This document shows positions 18,212 to 27,575 of a stretch of 64,000 bases of DNA, one piece after another. Each line of letters starts with the position of its first letter. The first letter of the stretch is position 1. The notes under the pieces were generated by a model that worked only from the letters and a program-made list of their open reading frames with translations, was not told the origin of the DNA and ran no database searches. The stretch lies in assembly GCA_017474925.1 (NCBI GenBank), contig JAFVGN010000021.1, positions 1 to 64,000 of the forward strand, in the 5' to 3' direction. Origin of the DNA: Prevotella sp. Lineage in GTDB: Bacteria; Bacteroidota; Bacteroidia; Bacteroidales; Bacteroidaceae. Position numbers and translations under genes: made by a program.

Positions 18212-19447
18212 ATGGCATTAGTAAACATTCATTTCCTAAACTTACAGAACAATTATTTGTTTGCCGACATTGCCAAGAAGGTCAATGCCTTCAAGGTGAT
18301 GCACCCCAATGCCGATGTCATCTCGCTGGGCATTGGCGACGTGACACAACCCTTGGCGCCTGCCGTCGTGGAAGCGATGCATCAGGCAGTCAACGAAATG
18401 GGGACGGCAGAGGGATTTCGCGGCTACGGTCCTGAGCAGGGCTATGACTTCCTGCGCGAGGCCATCCTGAAGAACGACTTCCTGCCGCGTGGAATACATC
18501 TGAACATGGATGAGATATTCATCAACGACGGTGCGAAAAGTGACACAGGCAATTTCCAGGAGTTGCTGCATTGGGACAACTTCATAGGCGTCACCGACCC
18601 CATCTACCCCGTCTACATCGACTCTAACGTGATGATTGGCCGTTGTGGCACTTTCCGTGACGGACGTTGGACAAACGTACGTTACATGCCCTGCACGGCA
18701 GAGAACGGCTTTGTGCCGCCACTGCCTACCGGAAGGCCTGTTGACGTCATCTACCTCTGCTATCCCAACAACCCCACAGGCACGGTCATCACCAAACAGG
18801 AACTGCGCAAATGGGTGAACTACGCGCTGAAGAACGATGCCCTCATCCTCTACGATGCCGCCTATCAGGCCTACATCCGCGACCCGCAGATTCCACATAG
18901 CATCTACGAAATCCGAGGTGCCCGCAAGTGTGCCGTTGAGTTCCATTCGTTCTCGAAGACCGCTGGTTTTACAGGTATCCGCTGTGGATATACCATCGTG
19001 CCGAAGGATGTCAGCGTCTCTACTTTCGAGGGTGAGCGCATCCCGCTCAACCAGCTCTGGCTTCGTCGCCAGTGTACGAAGTTCAATGGCACGAGCTACA
19101 TATCGCAACGTGCAGCCGAAGCCATCTACACACCGGAAGGCAAGCAGCAAATCAAGCAAACCATCGACTACTATATGGACAATGCCCACCAGATGCTGAC
19201 CCGCCTGCGCGCTCTCGGCTACGAGGTCTATGGCGGTGAGAATGCTCCTTACATCTGGATGCGCACGCCCGACGGCTCCAGTTCCTGGAAATTCTTCGAG
19301 AATCTGCTCTACGGTGCCAACGTCGTCTGCACCCCTGGAGTCGGTTTCGGTCCCAGCGGAGAAGGCTACGTGCGATTCACCGCCTTCGGAAGTCATGAGC
19401 GCACCAACGAGGCCCTTGACCGCATAGAGGCGTGGAGCAAAATATAG
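18212..19447 (+). CDS. dapL: LL-diaminopimelate aminotransferase
   Basis: A 411-residue PLP enzyme of aminotransferase class I/II that makes LL-diaminopimelate directly from tetrahydrodipicolinate and glutamate, bypassing the succinyl or acetyl steps. Lys249 in HSFSKTAGFTG is the PLP lysine. PNNPTG and the N-terminal FADIAKKVNAF and GIGDVTQPLAP segments are typical of DapL. The ATG at 18212 is the real start, since the frame upstream of it overlaps dapF and makes no family sequence. Its amino donor, glutamate, comes from GltBD in the same operon. Confidence 0.96.
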   Translation: MALVNIHFLNLQNNYLFADIAKKVNAFKVMHPNADVISLGIGDVTQPLAPAVVEAMHQAVNEMGTAEGFRGYGPEQGYDFLREAILKNDFLPRGIHLNMDEIFINDGAKSDTGNFQELLHWDNFIGVTDPIYPVYIDSNVMIGRCGTFRDGRWTNVRYMPCTAENGFVPPLPTGRPVDVIYLCYPNNPTGTVITKQELRKWVNYALKNDALILYDAAYQAYIRDPQIPHSIYEIRGARKCAVEFHSFSKTAGFTGIRCGYTIVPKDVSVSTFEGERIPLNQLWLRRQCTKFNGTSYISQRAAEAIYTPEGKQQIKQTIDYYMDNAHQMLTRLRALGYEVYGGENAPYIWMRTPDGSSSWKFFENLLYGANVVCTPGVGFGPSGEGYVRFTAFGSHERTNEALDRIEAWSKI

Positions 19448-19518
19448 TTCACAATGGCATTAACGACAATATGACATTTTCAACAATCAACAAATAGTAA
19501 AACAAAAATTAAACGATT

Positions 19519-21735
19519 ATGGAAACATTAAGATTTCAGGTTGTCGGTGAGGCTTTCAAGAAGAAGCCGCTCGACGTAAAAACGCCAGTAGAGAGACCCG
19601 CAAAGTATTTTGGCAAGAAGGTTTTCTCGCGTGAGAAGATGTACAAGTACCTGCCGAAGGATGTATACCACAAGATGATAGATGTGATGGACAATGGTGC
19701 ACGACTCGACCGCGAGGTGGCCGATGCCGTAGCAGAAGGCATGAAGCAGTGGGCTACGGAAGAGGGTGTGACACACTACACGCACTGGTTCCAGCCACTG
19801 ACAGAAGGCACAGCTGAGAAGCACGACTCGTTCATCGAGCACGACGGCAAGGGCGGCATGGTGGAAGAGTTTACTGGTAAGCTGCTCGTCCAGCAGGAGC
19901 CTGACGCATCGTCATTCCCCAGCGGTGGCATCCGCTCAACATTCGAGGCTCGTGGCTATTCGGCTTGGGATCCGACGTCACCGGTGTTTATCATCGACGA
20001 CACGCTCTGTATCCCCACCGTATTCATTTCCTATTCTGGCGAGGCACTTGACTATAAGGCTCCGCTACTGAGAGCACTTCATGCTGTAAACCTGGCAGCA
20101 ACGGACGTGTGCCACTACTTCGATCCCAGCGTCAAGAAAGTCACTTCCAACCTCGGCTGGGAGCAGGAGTACTTCCTCGTGGATGAAGGGCTCTATGCTG
20201 CACGCCCCGACTTACTCCTGACAGGCAGGACACTGATGGGTCACGACTCGGCCAAGAACCAGCAGATGGACGACCACTACTTTGGCGCTATCCCTGAGCG
20301 CGTAGCTGCCTTCATGCGTGAGCTGGAAATTGAGGCACTGGAGCTGGGCATCCCCTGCAAGACGCGCCACAACGAGGTGGCACCGAACCAGTTTGAGTTG
20401 GCACCTATCTTCGAGGAGACCAATCTGGCCGTTGACCACAACATGCTGTTGATGTCGGTGATGAAGCGGGTGGCTCGCAAGCATGGCTTCCGCGTACTGC
20501 TGCACGAGAAACCGTTTGCAGGCATCAACGGAAGCGGTAAGCACAACAACTGGTCGCTTTCTACTGACAACGGCATACTGCTGCATGCTCCTGGCAAGAC
20601 CCCAGAGCAAAACCTGCGCTTTGCTACATTCATTGTCGAGACGCTGATGGGTGTCTATAAGCACAACGGACTGTTGAAGGCCTCCATCATGTCAGCCACC
20701 AACGCACACCGTCTTGGTGCCAATGAGGCTCCTCCTGCCATCGTCTCTTCGTTCCTGGGCAAGCAGGTATCTGAGCTGTTAGACCATATTGAGAAGGCCG
20801 ACAAAGAGGATATCCTCGCCTTCGCAGGCAAGCAGGGCATGAAAATGGACATTCCCGAAATTCCCGAACTGCTCATCGACAATACCGACCGCAACCGCAC
20901 CAGCCCCTTTGCTTTCACCGGCAACCGCTTCGAGTTCCGTGCTGTAGGTAGTGAGGCCAACTGCGCCAGCGCCATGATTGCCCTCAATTCGGCAGTAGCT
21001 GAAGCCCTCGTATCATTCAAGAAACGCGTTGACGCCCGCATTCCTGAGCTTGAGAAGAAGCTGGCCGGAACAGGTCACTCAGCTACGCTCCACGCTATTA
21101 TAGACGTGTTGCGCGAAGATATCAAGACCTGTAAGCCCATCCGCTTCGATGGTAACGGCTACAGCGACGAGTGGGTTGTAGAAGCTGAGAAGCGTGGCCT
21201 CGATGTCGAGAAGTCTTGTCCCAAGATTTTTGAGCGCTATCTCGATGCTGAGAGCATCCAGATGTTCGAGAGCCTTGGTGTGATGACAAAGAAGGAACTG
21301 GAGGCTCGCAACGAGGTGAAGTGGGAGACCTACACGAAGAAGATCCAGATAGAAGCACGCGTTCTGGGCGATCTCTCAATGAACCACATTATTCCTGTAG
21401 CCACTCGCTACCAAAGTCAGTTGCTGAAGAACGTAGACAGCGTTTCCACTGTTTTCCCGATCGACAAGTCTGAGAAGCTCAACGCCCGCAACCTGAAGAT
21501 TATCGAGGAAATCGCTGAGCGCATCAACGCCATTGAAAAGGGCGTAGAAGAACTCGTCAATGCCCGGAAACAGGCCAACAAGATAGAGAGCGAGCACGAG
21601 AAGGCTATCGCCTACCACGACAAGGTGGAACCGAAGCTCGACTCCATCCGCTACGAAATTGACAAGCTGGAACTGATTGTTGATGACAGCCTCTGGCCAC
21701 TGCCAAAATATAGGGAGCTGCTATTCATAAGATAA
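19519..21735 (+). CDS. glnN: Type III glutamine synthetase
   Basis: A 738-residue GSIII, the large glutamine synthetase of Bacteroidetes and cyanobacteria, which makes glutamine from glutamate, ammonium and ATP. Family marks include FPSGGIRSTFEARGYSAWD near residue 135, the catalytic NLGWEQEYFLVD, the substrate segment HEKPFAGINGSGKHNNWS and NRTSPFAFTGNRFEFRAVGS. It lies 71 bases after dapL with no recognisable promoter, so it is probably part of the gltB operon. A strongly folded RNA segment follows its stop. Confidence 0.96.
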   Translation: METLRFQVVGEAFKKKPLDVKTPVERPAKYFGKKVFSREKMYKYLPKDVYHKMIDVMDNGARLDREVADAVAEGMKQWATEEGVTHYTHWFQPLTEGTAEKHDSFIEHDGKGGMVEEFTGKLLVQQEPDASSFPSGGIRSTFEARGYSAWDPTSPVFIIDDTLCIPTVFISYSGEALDYKAPLLRALHAVNLAATDVCHYFDPSVKKVTSNLGWEQEYFLVDEGLYAARPDLLLTGRTLMGHDSAKNQQMDDHYFGAIPERVAAFMRELEIEALELGIPCKTRHNEVAPNQFELAPIFEETNLAVDHNMLLMSVMKRVARKHGFRVLLHEKPFAGINGSGKHNNWSLSTDNGILLHAPGKTPEQNLRFATFIVETLMGVYKHNGLLKASIMSATNAHRLGANEAPPAIVSSFLGKQVSELLDHIEKADKEDILAFAGKQGMKMDIPEIPELLIDNTDRNRTSPFAFTGNRFEFRAVGSEANCASAMIALNSAVAEALVSFKKRVDARIPELEKKLAGTGHSATLHAIIDVLREDIKTCKPIRFDGNGYSDEWVVEAEKRGLDVEKSCPKIFERYLDAESIQMFESLGVMTKKELEARNEVKWETYTKKIQIEARVLGDLSMNHIIPVATRYQSQLLKNVDSVSTVFPIDKSEKLNARNLKIIEEIAERINAIEKGVEELVNARKQANKIESEHEKAIAYHDKVEPKLDSIRYEIDKLELIVDDSLWPLPKYRELLFIR

Positions 21736-21835
21736 TTTGAGAACCTTTTGGCTTAGGCCAAAGCCCCCTTCCGGGGGTATCTCAAATGTTTGAAGTTTGC
21801 GAGGGGACTCGAGGCTGTGACAGCTTCGGGTCCTC
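21736..21835 (+). ncRNA. Folded RNA segment after glnN (three-way junction and long hairpin)
   Basis: Directly after the stop, TTTGAGA (21736-21742) pairs with TCTCAAA (21780-21786). Inside this stem sit two adjacent hairpins, 21746-21752 with 21757-21763 and 21764-21768 with 21773-21777, making a three-way junction. A second hairpin has 15 unbroken pairs (three of them G-U), 21803-21817 with 21821-21835, and a three-base loop. No strong T-run follows, and no coding frame is present. It could be a 3' untranslated regulatory element, a processed small RNA or a weak terminator. I do not recognise it as a known RNA family. Confidence 0.5.
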
Positions 21836-21910
21836 AATCCTATTTCTGAAAATTACCCTTCTTCACATGAAAAAAAAGACAGGTTATGAGGATTTTCCAA
21901 AATATTTATT

Positions 21911-21918
21911 TATCTTTG
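21911..21918 (+). promoter_or_regulatory. -7 box of the HerA-like gene
   Basis: TATCTTTG matches TAnnTTTG exactly and lies 74 bases before the ATG. There is no clear TTTG at the expected distance upstream; the nearest T-rich run is weak. Confidence 0.5.
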
Positions 21919-21992
21919 CACTCTGAGGAGAGACAGGAAACACAGGAGTGACTGCCCCTCTCTATACAATAAACTTTAAACTCTAAACCGAT

Positions 21993-23573
21993 ATGTACGA
22001 AAAAGAACGCGGGCTTTACATTGCCCATTGCGCCAGCGGAGCGCTTTCTATTACAGGTAAGATGGCTAATCGCCACGGACTCATTGCCGGTGCTACCGGT
22101 ACAGGTAAGACGGTTACCCTTCAGGTAATGGCAGAGACTTTCTGTCAGGCTGGCGTACCCTGCTTCATGGCCGACATGAAAGGCGACCTCAGCGGTATCT
22201 CTCAGGTTGGTAAGATGAGTGGATTCATTGAGAAGCGCCTGCCGGAATTTGGCATTGAGAACCCTGAGTTCCAAAGCTGTCCCGTACGTTTCTTCGATGT
22301 TTTCGGTGAACAAGGACACCCGATGCGAGCCACCGTATCACAAATGGGCCCGCAACTGCTATCCCGCTTGATGCAACTCAACGAGACACAGGACGGCGTT
22401 CTGAACATCGTATTCCGCATAGCTGACGAGCGTGGTCTGTTGCTGATCGACATCAAGGACTTGCGCTCCATGCTCGACTGGGTGGCAAAACACAACAAGG
22501 AATATACGACAAAGTATGGCAACATTTCTGTCCAGACCATCGGTGCCATCCAGCGTGCCTTGCTACAGCTGGAGAGCCAGGGAGCAGAGAAATTCTTCGG
22601 TGAGCCCTCGTTTGACATCTACGACCTCTTGCAGACCGAAGGCGGAAAGGGCATTATGAGCGTGCTGGCAGCCGACAAGCTCATGTTGCAGCCCAAACTC
22701 TATTCCACTTTCTTGTTGTGGCTTCTCTCTGAGCTCTATTCCACCCTGCCCGAGGTTGGCGATTTGCCACTGCCTAAGCTCGTGTTTTTCTTCGATGAGG
22801 CCCATATGCTCTTCAACGACACTTCAAAGGCCTTGCTCGACAAGATTGAACAAGTAATCCGACTCATCCGTTCTAAGGGTGTCGGCATCTACTTCATCAC
22901 GCAGAGTCCCACCGATATTCCAGAAAATATCCTCGGACAGCTGGGCAATCGTGTGCAACACGCTCTCCGTGCCTATACACCAAAGGATCAGAAGGCCGTG
23001 AAGACAGCAGCCGACACATTCCGTGCCAACCCGTCGTTCAAAACCGACGAAGCCATTATGAACCTTGAGACGGGGGAGGCTCTTGTCAGTTTCCTTGACG
23101 AGAAGGGTGCTCCCAGCATTGTTGAACGCGCCAAGATTCTATTCCCCCTAAGCCAGATTGGAGCCGTCACAGAAGGACAGCGCTTGGATATCATCAAACA
23201 AAGCCGCATCTACGGCAAGTACGATACACCCATAGACCGCGAGAGTGCTTTCGAACAATTGATGGCTGAAGCCGAGCAAGCGCTTGCCGTTCAGGAAGAA
23301 GAGACGAAAGTTACAAAAGAAACCAAGAGCAAGGAAAAGGTAGAGAAGAAGAAACCCGGTATGGTTTCCAAGGTACTCAAGGCTGTCATGACTGCCGTCA
23401 CCTCAACATTGGCAGCAGTCCTCGGAGCATGGGTCAGCGAGAAAGTCAGTGGCAAGAAGTCGAAGTCAAGTACCTCGGCAAAGGAACGTGTGGTAAAGAA
23501 TGCCACGAGTGCCGCCACCCGTACCATTACCAAGGAACTCACCCGTGACATCTTAGGCAACCTTGTCAAGTAA
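21993..23573 (+). CDS. HerA-like P-loop ATPase (DUF853 family)
   Basis: A 526-residue P-loop ATPase of the HerA/FtsK superfamily, DUF853 (YjgR-like) branch. Walker A is GATGTGKT at residues 33-40, Walker B is [10 protein letters not shown] near 265, and the [19 protein letters not shown] sensor region follows. Beyond about residue 430 the sequence changes to a Lys/Glu-rich linker and a small hydrophobic Ala/Val segment. The family is widespread, but its cellular role is not settled. It has its own -7 box and a terminator, so it is a single-gene unit. No nuclease partner such as NurA is beside it. Confidence 0.87.
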   Translation: MYEKERGLYIAHCASGALSITGKMANRHGLIAGATGTGKTVTLQVMAETFCQAGVPCFMADMKGDLSGISQVGKMSGFIEKRLPEFGIENPEFQSCPVRFFDVFGEQGHPMRATVSQMGPQLLSRLMQLNETQDGVLNIVFRIADERGLLLIDIKDLRSMLDWVAKHNKEYTTKYGNISVQTIGAIQRALLQLESQGAEKFFGEPSFDIYDLLQTEGGKGIMSVLAADKLMLQPKLYSTFLLWLLSELYSTLPEVGDLPLPKLVFFFDEAHMLFNDTSKALLDKIEQVIRLIRSKGVGIYFITQSPTDIPENILGQLGNRVQHALRAYTPKDQKAVKTAADTFRANPSFKTDEAIMNLETGEALVSFLDEKGAPSIVERAKILFPLSQIGAVTEGQRLDIIKQSRIYGKYDTPIDRESAFEQLMAEAEQALAVQEEETKVTKETKSKEKVEKKKPGMVSKVLKAVMTAVTSTLAAVLGAWVSEKVSGKKSKSSTSAKERVVKNATSAATRTITKELTRDILGNLVK

Positions 23574-23597
23574 CGGCACTTGATTATTTATAATCGA

Positions 23598-23640
23598 GAA
23601 GGAGGAACGAGAATCTCGTTCCTCCTTCCTCGTTCCTCCT
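23598..23640. terminator. Bidirectional terminator with a duplicated arm
   Basis: The arm 23598-23612 is a perfect complement of 23614-23628. The CTCGTTCCTCCTTC sequence of the right arm is then repeated at once, so the left arm can pair with either copy. The stem lies between the convergent HerA-like and YpfJ-like genes. No long T-run is seen, so function as a terminator is inferred from position and stem strength. Confidence 0.55.
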
Positions 23641-23650
23641 TCCTCGAATT

Positions 23651-24538
23651 TTACAATTCCGCATCTGAGCACTGGAAGGTGGTACCCTTCGTAATATCAC
23701 CTGTTTCAAGGCCAAGCTTGAACCACTTCATACGCTGCTTGGATGTTCCATGATTGAATGACTCAGGAACGGCATAGCCACGGGCCTTGGTCTGCAGATA
23801 ATCGTCACCAATCTTCTGGGCACAGTTGATGGCTTCTTCAATGTCACCGTCTTCCAAGGATCCGAAACGCTTGTTGTCATGATGAGCCCAGACACCGGCA
23901 TAGAAGTCAGCCAATAATTCCAGACGTACACTGAGCTTGTTGGCTTCCGTTTGCGACAAGCGCGACATCTGTTGATGAACCTTGTCAAGAGTCCCCGTCA
24001 GGAATTCCACATGATGGCCTACCTCATGGGCTATGACGTAGGCATAGGCAAAATCACCGTCGGCACCCAGCTGCTTCTTCATGGTAGTGAAGAACGACAG
24101 GTCGATGTAAAGCTTCTGGTCACCCGAGCAATAAAAAGGTCCCATAGCAGCAGAACCCTGTCCGCACGCTGTTTGTGTGCCATCGGTATAGAGCACCATT
24201 GTCGGATTCTTGTATTCCGCACCATTCTGGCGGAAAATTTCCGTCCACACGTCCTCCGTACCTGCAAGAATCTGTGTCGAGAACTTTGCCAGCTGCTGTT
24301 CCTCTTCGGTAAACTCGCGCTGGCCCTGATTCACCTCCGTATTAGTACCTGTCAACGATCCCAACCCGCCATTTTCTGTCACCTGCTGCACAACAGCCTC
24401 CAGCGGATTGCCACCCGACAGCCAAGCCATCAGAGCTACTACAATGATACCACCGATACCCATACCGGCCTTTGCGCCACCGCTCATACCACGGCGGTCT
24501 TCCACATTCGAGCTTTCGCGTCTTCCGTCTAATTTCAT
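23651..24538 (-). CDS. YpfJ-like putative neutral zinc metallopeptidase
   Basis: A 295-residue membrane-anchored protein of the YpfJ/zinc metallopeptidase family. The ATG at 24538 gives MKLDGRRESSNVEDRRG, closely like Escherichia coli YpfJ. A Gly-rich stretch and one transmembrane helix (about 27-40) follow. The zinc motif HEVGHH starts at residue 171, preceded by YCSGDQKLYIDLSFF. The C-terminal FNHGTSKQRMKWFKLGLETG is also a family mark. Despite the zinc motif, peptidase activity has not been generally shown for the family. A TATCTTTG -7 box lies at 24581-24574. Confidence 0.9.
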   Translation of the reverse strand: MKLDGRRESSNVEDRRGMSGGAKAGMGIGGIIVVALMAWLSGGNPLEAVVQQVTENGGLGSLTGTNTEVNQGQREFTEEEQQLAKFSTQILAGTEDVWTEIFRQNGAEYKNPTMVLYTDGTQTACGQGSAAMGPFYCSGDQKLYIDLSFFTTMKKQLGADGDFAYAYVIAHEVGHHVEFLTGTLDKVHQQMSRLSQTEANKLSVRLELLADFYAGVWAHHDNKRFGSLEDGDIEEAINCAQKIGDDYLQTKARGYAVPESFNHGTSKQRMKWFKLGLETGDITKGTTFQCSDAEL

Positions 24539-24647
24539 ATCTTCTATTTGTCTTAAATGATTAATTTTGCCTACAAAGATAATCATTTTTCAGAATTTAT
24601 TCGTATCTTTGTCCCAAATTTTTAAGAAACAAATAAAAAGAATCGCA

Positions 24648-25238
24648 ATGAAGAAGATTTTTATGCTGGCCATGATGCTACTTACCGTTATGGCAACGAA
24701 GGCCCAGAACGAAGAAGGCGAGGTTTCGTGGATGGTGAAAGCAGGTCTTAACATGTCTAAGATGACAGGGTTTTCTGACAGTAAGATGATACCAGGTTTC
24801 ATAGGAGGCTTCGAGCTTGAATACGGTCTTGCAGACCAGTGGGGACTGGTTGCCGGCGTCCATGGCTCTATGCAGGGTGTGAAGAACAACGAGAACGACT
24901 TGAAGCTGATGCTGACCTATTCCAACATTCCCCTGCTGGTACAGTACTACCCTACCGATGGCCTGGCCTTCAAGGCTGGTCTTCAACTGGGAATCCTGAT
25001 GCTTAAGAAAGCTAAGATTCACGGAGAGAAGATTGACATTGACGATCTGGAAAGCCTGGCGGGCGTGTCGTCAGACTTCCGCAACGTCGACCTTGCCATT
25101 CCCCTGGGTGTTTCCTACGAGTTGGCGAGGTTTGTGCTCGACGTACGCTATAATTTGGGACTTATCTCTGTTATCAAGGACGGCAGTTCTCGCAACAGTG
25201 TGCTGCAGATAACCCTGGGATACAAATTCCCGTTCTAA
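24648..25238 (+). CDS. Outer-membrane beta-barrel protein (PorT-like)
   Basis: A 196-residue protein with a Sec signal (cleavage after KAQ, about residue 18) and alternating strands typical of the PorT/OMP_b-brl_2 family: GEVSWMVKAGLNMSKMTG, GFIGGFELEYGLADQWGL, and the final strand QITLGYKFPF ending in Phe, as outer-membrane barrels do. The ATG at 24648 follows a TATCTTTG -7 box (24604-24611) at a normal distance. Its stop overlaps that of the convergent phosphopantetheinyl transferase gene by four bases. The specific role is unknown. Confidence 0.82.
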   Translation: MKKIFMLAMMLLTVMATKAQNEEGEVSWMVKAGLNMSKMTGFSDSKMIPGFIGGFELEYGLADQWGLVAGVHGSMQGVKNNENDLKLMLTYSNIPLLVQYYPTDGLAFKAGLQLGILMLKKAKIHGEKIDIDDLESLAGVSSDFRNVDLAIPLGVSYELARFVLDVRYNLGLISVIKDGSSRNSVLQITLGYKFPF

Positions 25239-25807
25239 GGGCGAAAGGGACGACAGATACTATACACATAACGGACTTCGGGGTCGACCACAGTGGTCAA
25301 CTCCGAAGTTGTTGTATTGACCAGTACGCTCTTCAGGTTATCGACAATGCCTTGTCCTGTCAGCTTGAGCAAAGCCTCCTTCATGGTCCACAGGCGGATA
25401 AACTCCACGTCAGGCCGCTCAGCCTTCTCAATCTGCAGCACTTCCTGGTCGTTCATCGTATAGTGTACCAGACTGTCGTGATATTCACGAATACTCTCCA
25501 CATCAACACCTATGGGCTGGTCGCTGACGGCACAGATGACGGCCTCACGGCAGTGGCTCAGGTTAAAGTGTATCTCAGGATGCCCTACGATGAAAGGCTT
25601 GCCATGCTCCCCATACTCGAACACGGGTCGTTCTGTGATTCCATACTCCTCGCGCAACCCCTGGCATAGTAACAGGTAGGCTGCCGCACAGGTCTTACGA
25701 CCCAGTTCATACTTGAACCTCAACGCCTGCTCGCGACGCTGTTCTGACAACAATGGCAGGGCGGCATCGAAGTCGAAATGGTCTATATCGTCATTCAAAT
25801 AAATCAT
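25235..25807 (-). CDS. 4'-phosphopantetheinyl transferase superfamily protein
   Basis: A 190-residue Sfp/AcpT-type enzyme that would move phosphopantetheine from CoA to a carrier-protein serine. The Mg-binding motif GVDVES and the catalytic WTMKEALLKLTG are both present, as is HFNLSHC before them. The ATG at 25807 is chosen over an in-frame TTG at 25819. The gene overlaps the end of the upstream helicase gene by 17 bases, so the two are cotranscribed. No carrier protein or synthase is nearby, so the partner is not known. Confidence 0.88.
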   Translation of the reverse strand: MIYLNDDIDHFDFDAALPLLSEQRREQALRFKYELGRKTCAAAYLLLCQGLREEYGITERPVFEYGEHGKPFIVGHPEIHFNLSHCREAVICAVSDQPIGVDVESIREYHDSLVHYTMNDQEVLQIEKAERPDVEFIRLWTMKEALLKLTGQGIVDNLKSVLVNTTTSELTTVVDPEVRYVYSICRPFRP

Positions 25808-27290
25808 GTCCTGAAGCAATCGATTGTGAATCTGTATCTGTCTGTGTTTTAGGCCAGTTAACCAAGTAGAGCCGTTCCGTAGCTCGCGTGAAAGCCGTAT
25901 AAAGCCAATGGGTATAGTCAGGAGTAAGCATGTCGTCAGTCATGAATCCCTGATCGACATAGACGTGTGCCCACTGCCCACCTTGTGCCTTGTGACAGGT
26001 TGCGGCATAGGCAAACTTCACCTGCAAGGCATTATAGAACTTGTCTTCCTTCAGCTTTTTCAAACGGTCGTTCTTGAGAGGGATGTCGGCATAGTCTTCG
26101 AGAACAGCCTGATAAAGGTGCTCTTGCTGGTCTCTTGTCAGTGCCGGTGCTTCTGAGGTCAGCGTATCAATCAGCACGGTTGCCGTCAGTTCATAGTCTT
26201 CGTAGTCAGGAAACGTCATCGTCACATCAGCAAAACGGAACCCATACAGTTCCTGGACGTTGCGCACCCTACGGACAACAGCCAGATCACCGTTGGCAAT
26301 ATACGATCCTGGCATCCAATAATAGTTGTTCTTGACTATCATGATACGGTCTCCTGAGCACAACTCATCCTCACGGTCAAGCACCCTATTTCGAATACCC
26401 TGGTTATATATGTTGGCCCGTTTGTTGCTACGAGTGATGACCAATGTGTCGTCCATGCCCACTTGTGAATAGCTGGTCGACAATGCGTCGATAAGCTCCT
26501 CGCCTGAGACCGCCTTGATATCAGGAAAGCCAGCGAAACGTATCTTTGGCAACCTGCCTATGCGATTGCCATACACCTCCTCGTCAGCATCCTTCCGGAT
26601 ACGTGTGGCATTAAAAAGAATACCCGACCCCTGACTCTGTCGGAGCACTTGTCTCATGTCGGTCTCATAAACCTTCAGGCCGTACTGGCTCAACACATCC
26701 GACATCAGGGCACAACTATTCTGCTCGCCTACGGGCGGCAGCTGGGCTGGGTCACCAATCAGCATCAAGCGGCAATTACGGCCATTATAGACGAATTCCA
26801 TCAAGTCATCCAGCAACTGACCACCAGCAAAAATCGTTTCGCCAAAAGCTGAGCCGTTGGCTATCATGGAAGCCTCGTCGACAATGAACAGCGTATCGCT
26901 GGCATTATTGTAATTCAGTTCGAAATGGCCTTCCAACGACTTTTGTCGGTAGATGCGTCGATGGATTGTAAAGGCAGCATGGCCAGCATATGACGAGAAT
27001 ACTTTTGCTGCACGGCCAGTAGGAGCCATGAGCACAAGTTTCTGCTTGAGCGACAAAAGAGCCTGGACGATGGCAGCAGCCAGTGTTGTCTTGCCCGTTC
27101 CAGCCGATCCTCGCAACACCATGACATGTTCCTCGTGCATCCCCCTCAGTCCTGTAGACATTCCACCCCGTGCTGAAAGACGGCCATCGGTCATGAACGA
27201 CACAAAAACATTGATTGCCATTTCCTGTTCAGGTGTCGGCACATAACTAAAAGCCTCGCATATACGATATTTCAGTTCTTCGCTAATCAT
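25791..27290 (-). CDS. RecD-like superfamily 1 DNA helicase
   Basis: A 499-residue SF1B helicase with Walker A LRGSAGTGKTTLAAA near residues 59-73, motif II FIVDEASM, motif III GDPAQLPPVGEQ and a C-terminal UvrD-like part with ATCHKAQGGQWAHVYVD and YTAFTRATERLYLV. It is shorter than full RecD2 and lacks its N-terminal domain. A repair or recombination role is likely. The ATG at 27290 is right behind a good promoter; the frame is open to 27365, but that part is promoter sequence. It is cotranscribed with the phosphopantetheinyl transferase. Confidence 0.9.
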   Translation of the reverse strand: MISEELKYRICEAFSYVPTPEQEMAINVFVSFMTDGRLSARGGMSTGLRGMHEEHVMVLRGSAGTGKTTLAAAIVQALLSLKQKLVLMAPTGRAAKVFSSYAGHAAFTIHRRIYRQKSLEGHFELNYNNASDTLFIVDEASMIANGSAFGETIFAGGQLLDDLMEFVYNGRNCRLMLIGDPAQLPPVGEQNSCALMSDVLSQYGLKVYETDMRQVLRQSQGSGILFNATRIRKDADEEVYGNRIGRLPKIRFAGFPDIKAVSGEELIDALSTSYSQVGMDDTLVITRSNKRANIYNQGIRNRVLDREDELCSGDRIMIVKNNYYWMPGSYIANGDLAVVRRVRNVQELYGFRFADVTMTFPDYEDYELTATVLIDTLTSEAPALTRDQQEHLYQAVLEDYADIPLKNDRLKKLKEDKFYNALQVKFAYAATCHKAQGGQWAHVYVDQGFMTDDMLTPDYTHWLYTAFTRATERLYLVNWPKTQTDTDSQSIASGHDLFE

Positions 27291-27298
27291 ATTTGGTG

Positions 27299-27330
27299 CG
27301 AAGTTACGAAAAGTCGAGCGAAATGCCAAA
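27299..27330 (-). promoter_or_regulatory. -33/-7 promoter of the RecD-like helicase gene
   Basis: On the minus strand TTTG (27330-27327), 20 bp, TAACTTCG (27306-27299), one base off the -7 consensus. The spacer GCATTTCGCTCG matches the spacers of the gpmI and pyrE promoters, and homology continues upstream through AAATAAATTTG. Confidence 0.75.
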
Positions 27331-27468
27331 TTTATTTGAGCTTTTCTGAATAATACATACGCCATCGCGTCGTCCCGCGATTACAGAATTCTTCTCAAAA
27401 AACTTGCATATTTCAACATATTATCGTATTTTTCAGCACCGCCCCTATGGGCAAGAACGGCATGATAG

Positions 27469-27482
27469 CGGGTGCAAAGGTA
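27469..27482 (-). promoter_or_regulatory. Stable-RNA-like -7 box with GC discriminator, no known product
   Basis: On the minus strand TACCTTTG (27482-27475) is followed by CACCCGC, the same combination as at the rRNA-type and tRNA-Leu promoters of this window. The nearest TTTG lies only 14 bp upstream, which is too close. The 293-base gap 27291-27583 holds no gene on this strand. A transcript would run about 180 bases before the helicase gene and includes a short GC hairpin at 27365-27382 and a 16-codon frame (27463-27413) that I do not claim as a gene. Confidence 0.4.
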
Positions 27483-27567
27483 CAAAAATAATCTCACAAA
27501 CCTATTATATTATGAAGGATTTTGCACATTTGACCCCAAAAGATAGGTGTTTTTTCGAAAAATTGCG

Positions 27568-27575
27568 TATCTTTG
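27568..27575 (+). promoter_or_regulatory. -7 box before the 29-aa peptide-DUF3822-rsmD unit
   Basis: TATCTTTG matches the consensus and sits eight bases before the ATG of the 29-residue peptide. The upstream TTTG is not clear; T-rich sequence stands in its place. Confidence 0.5.
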
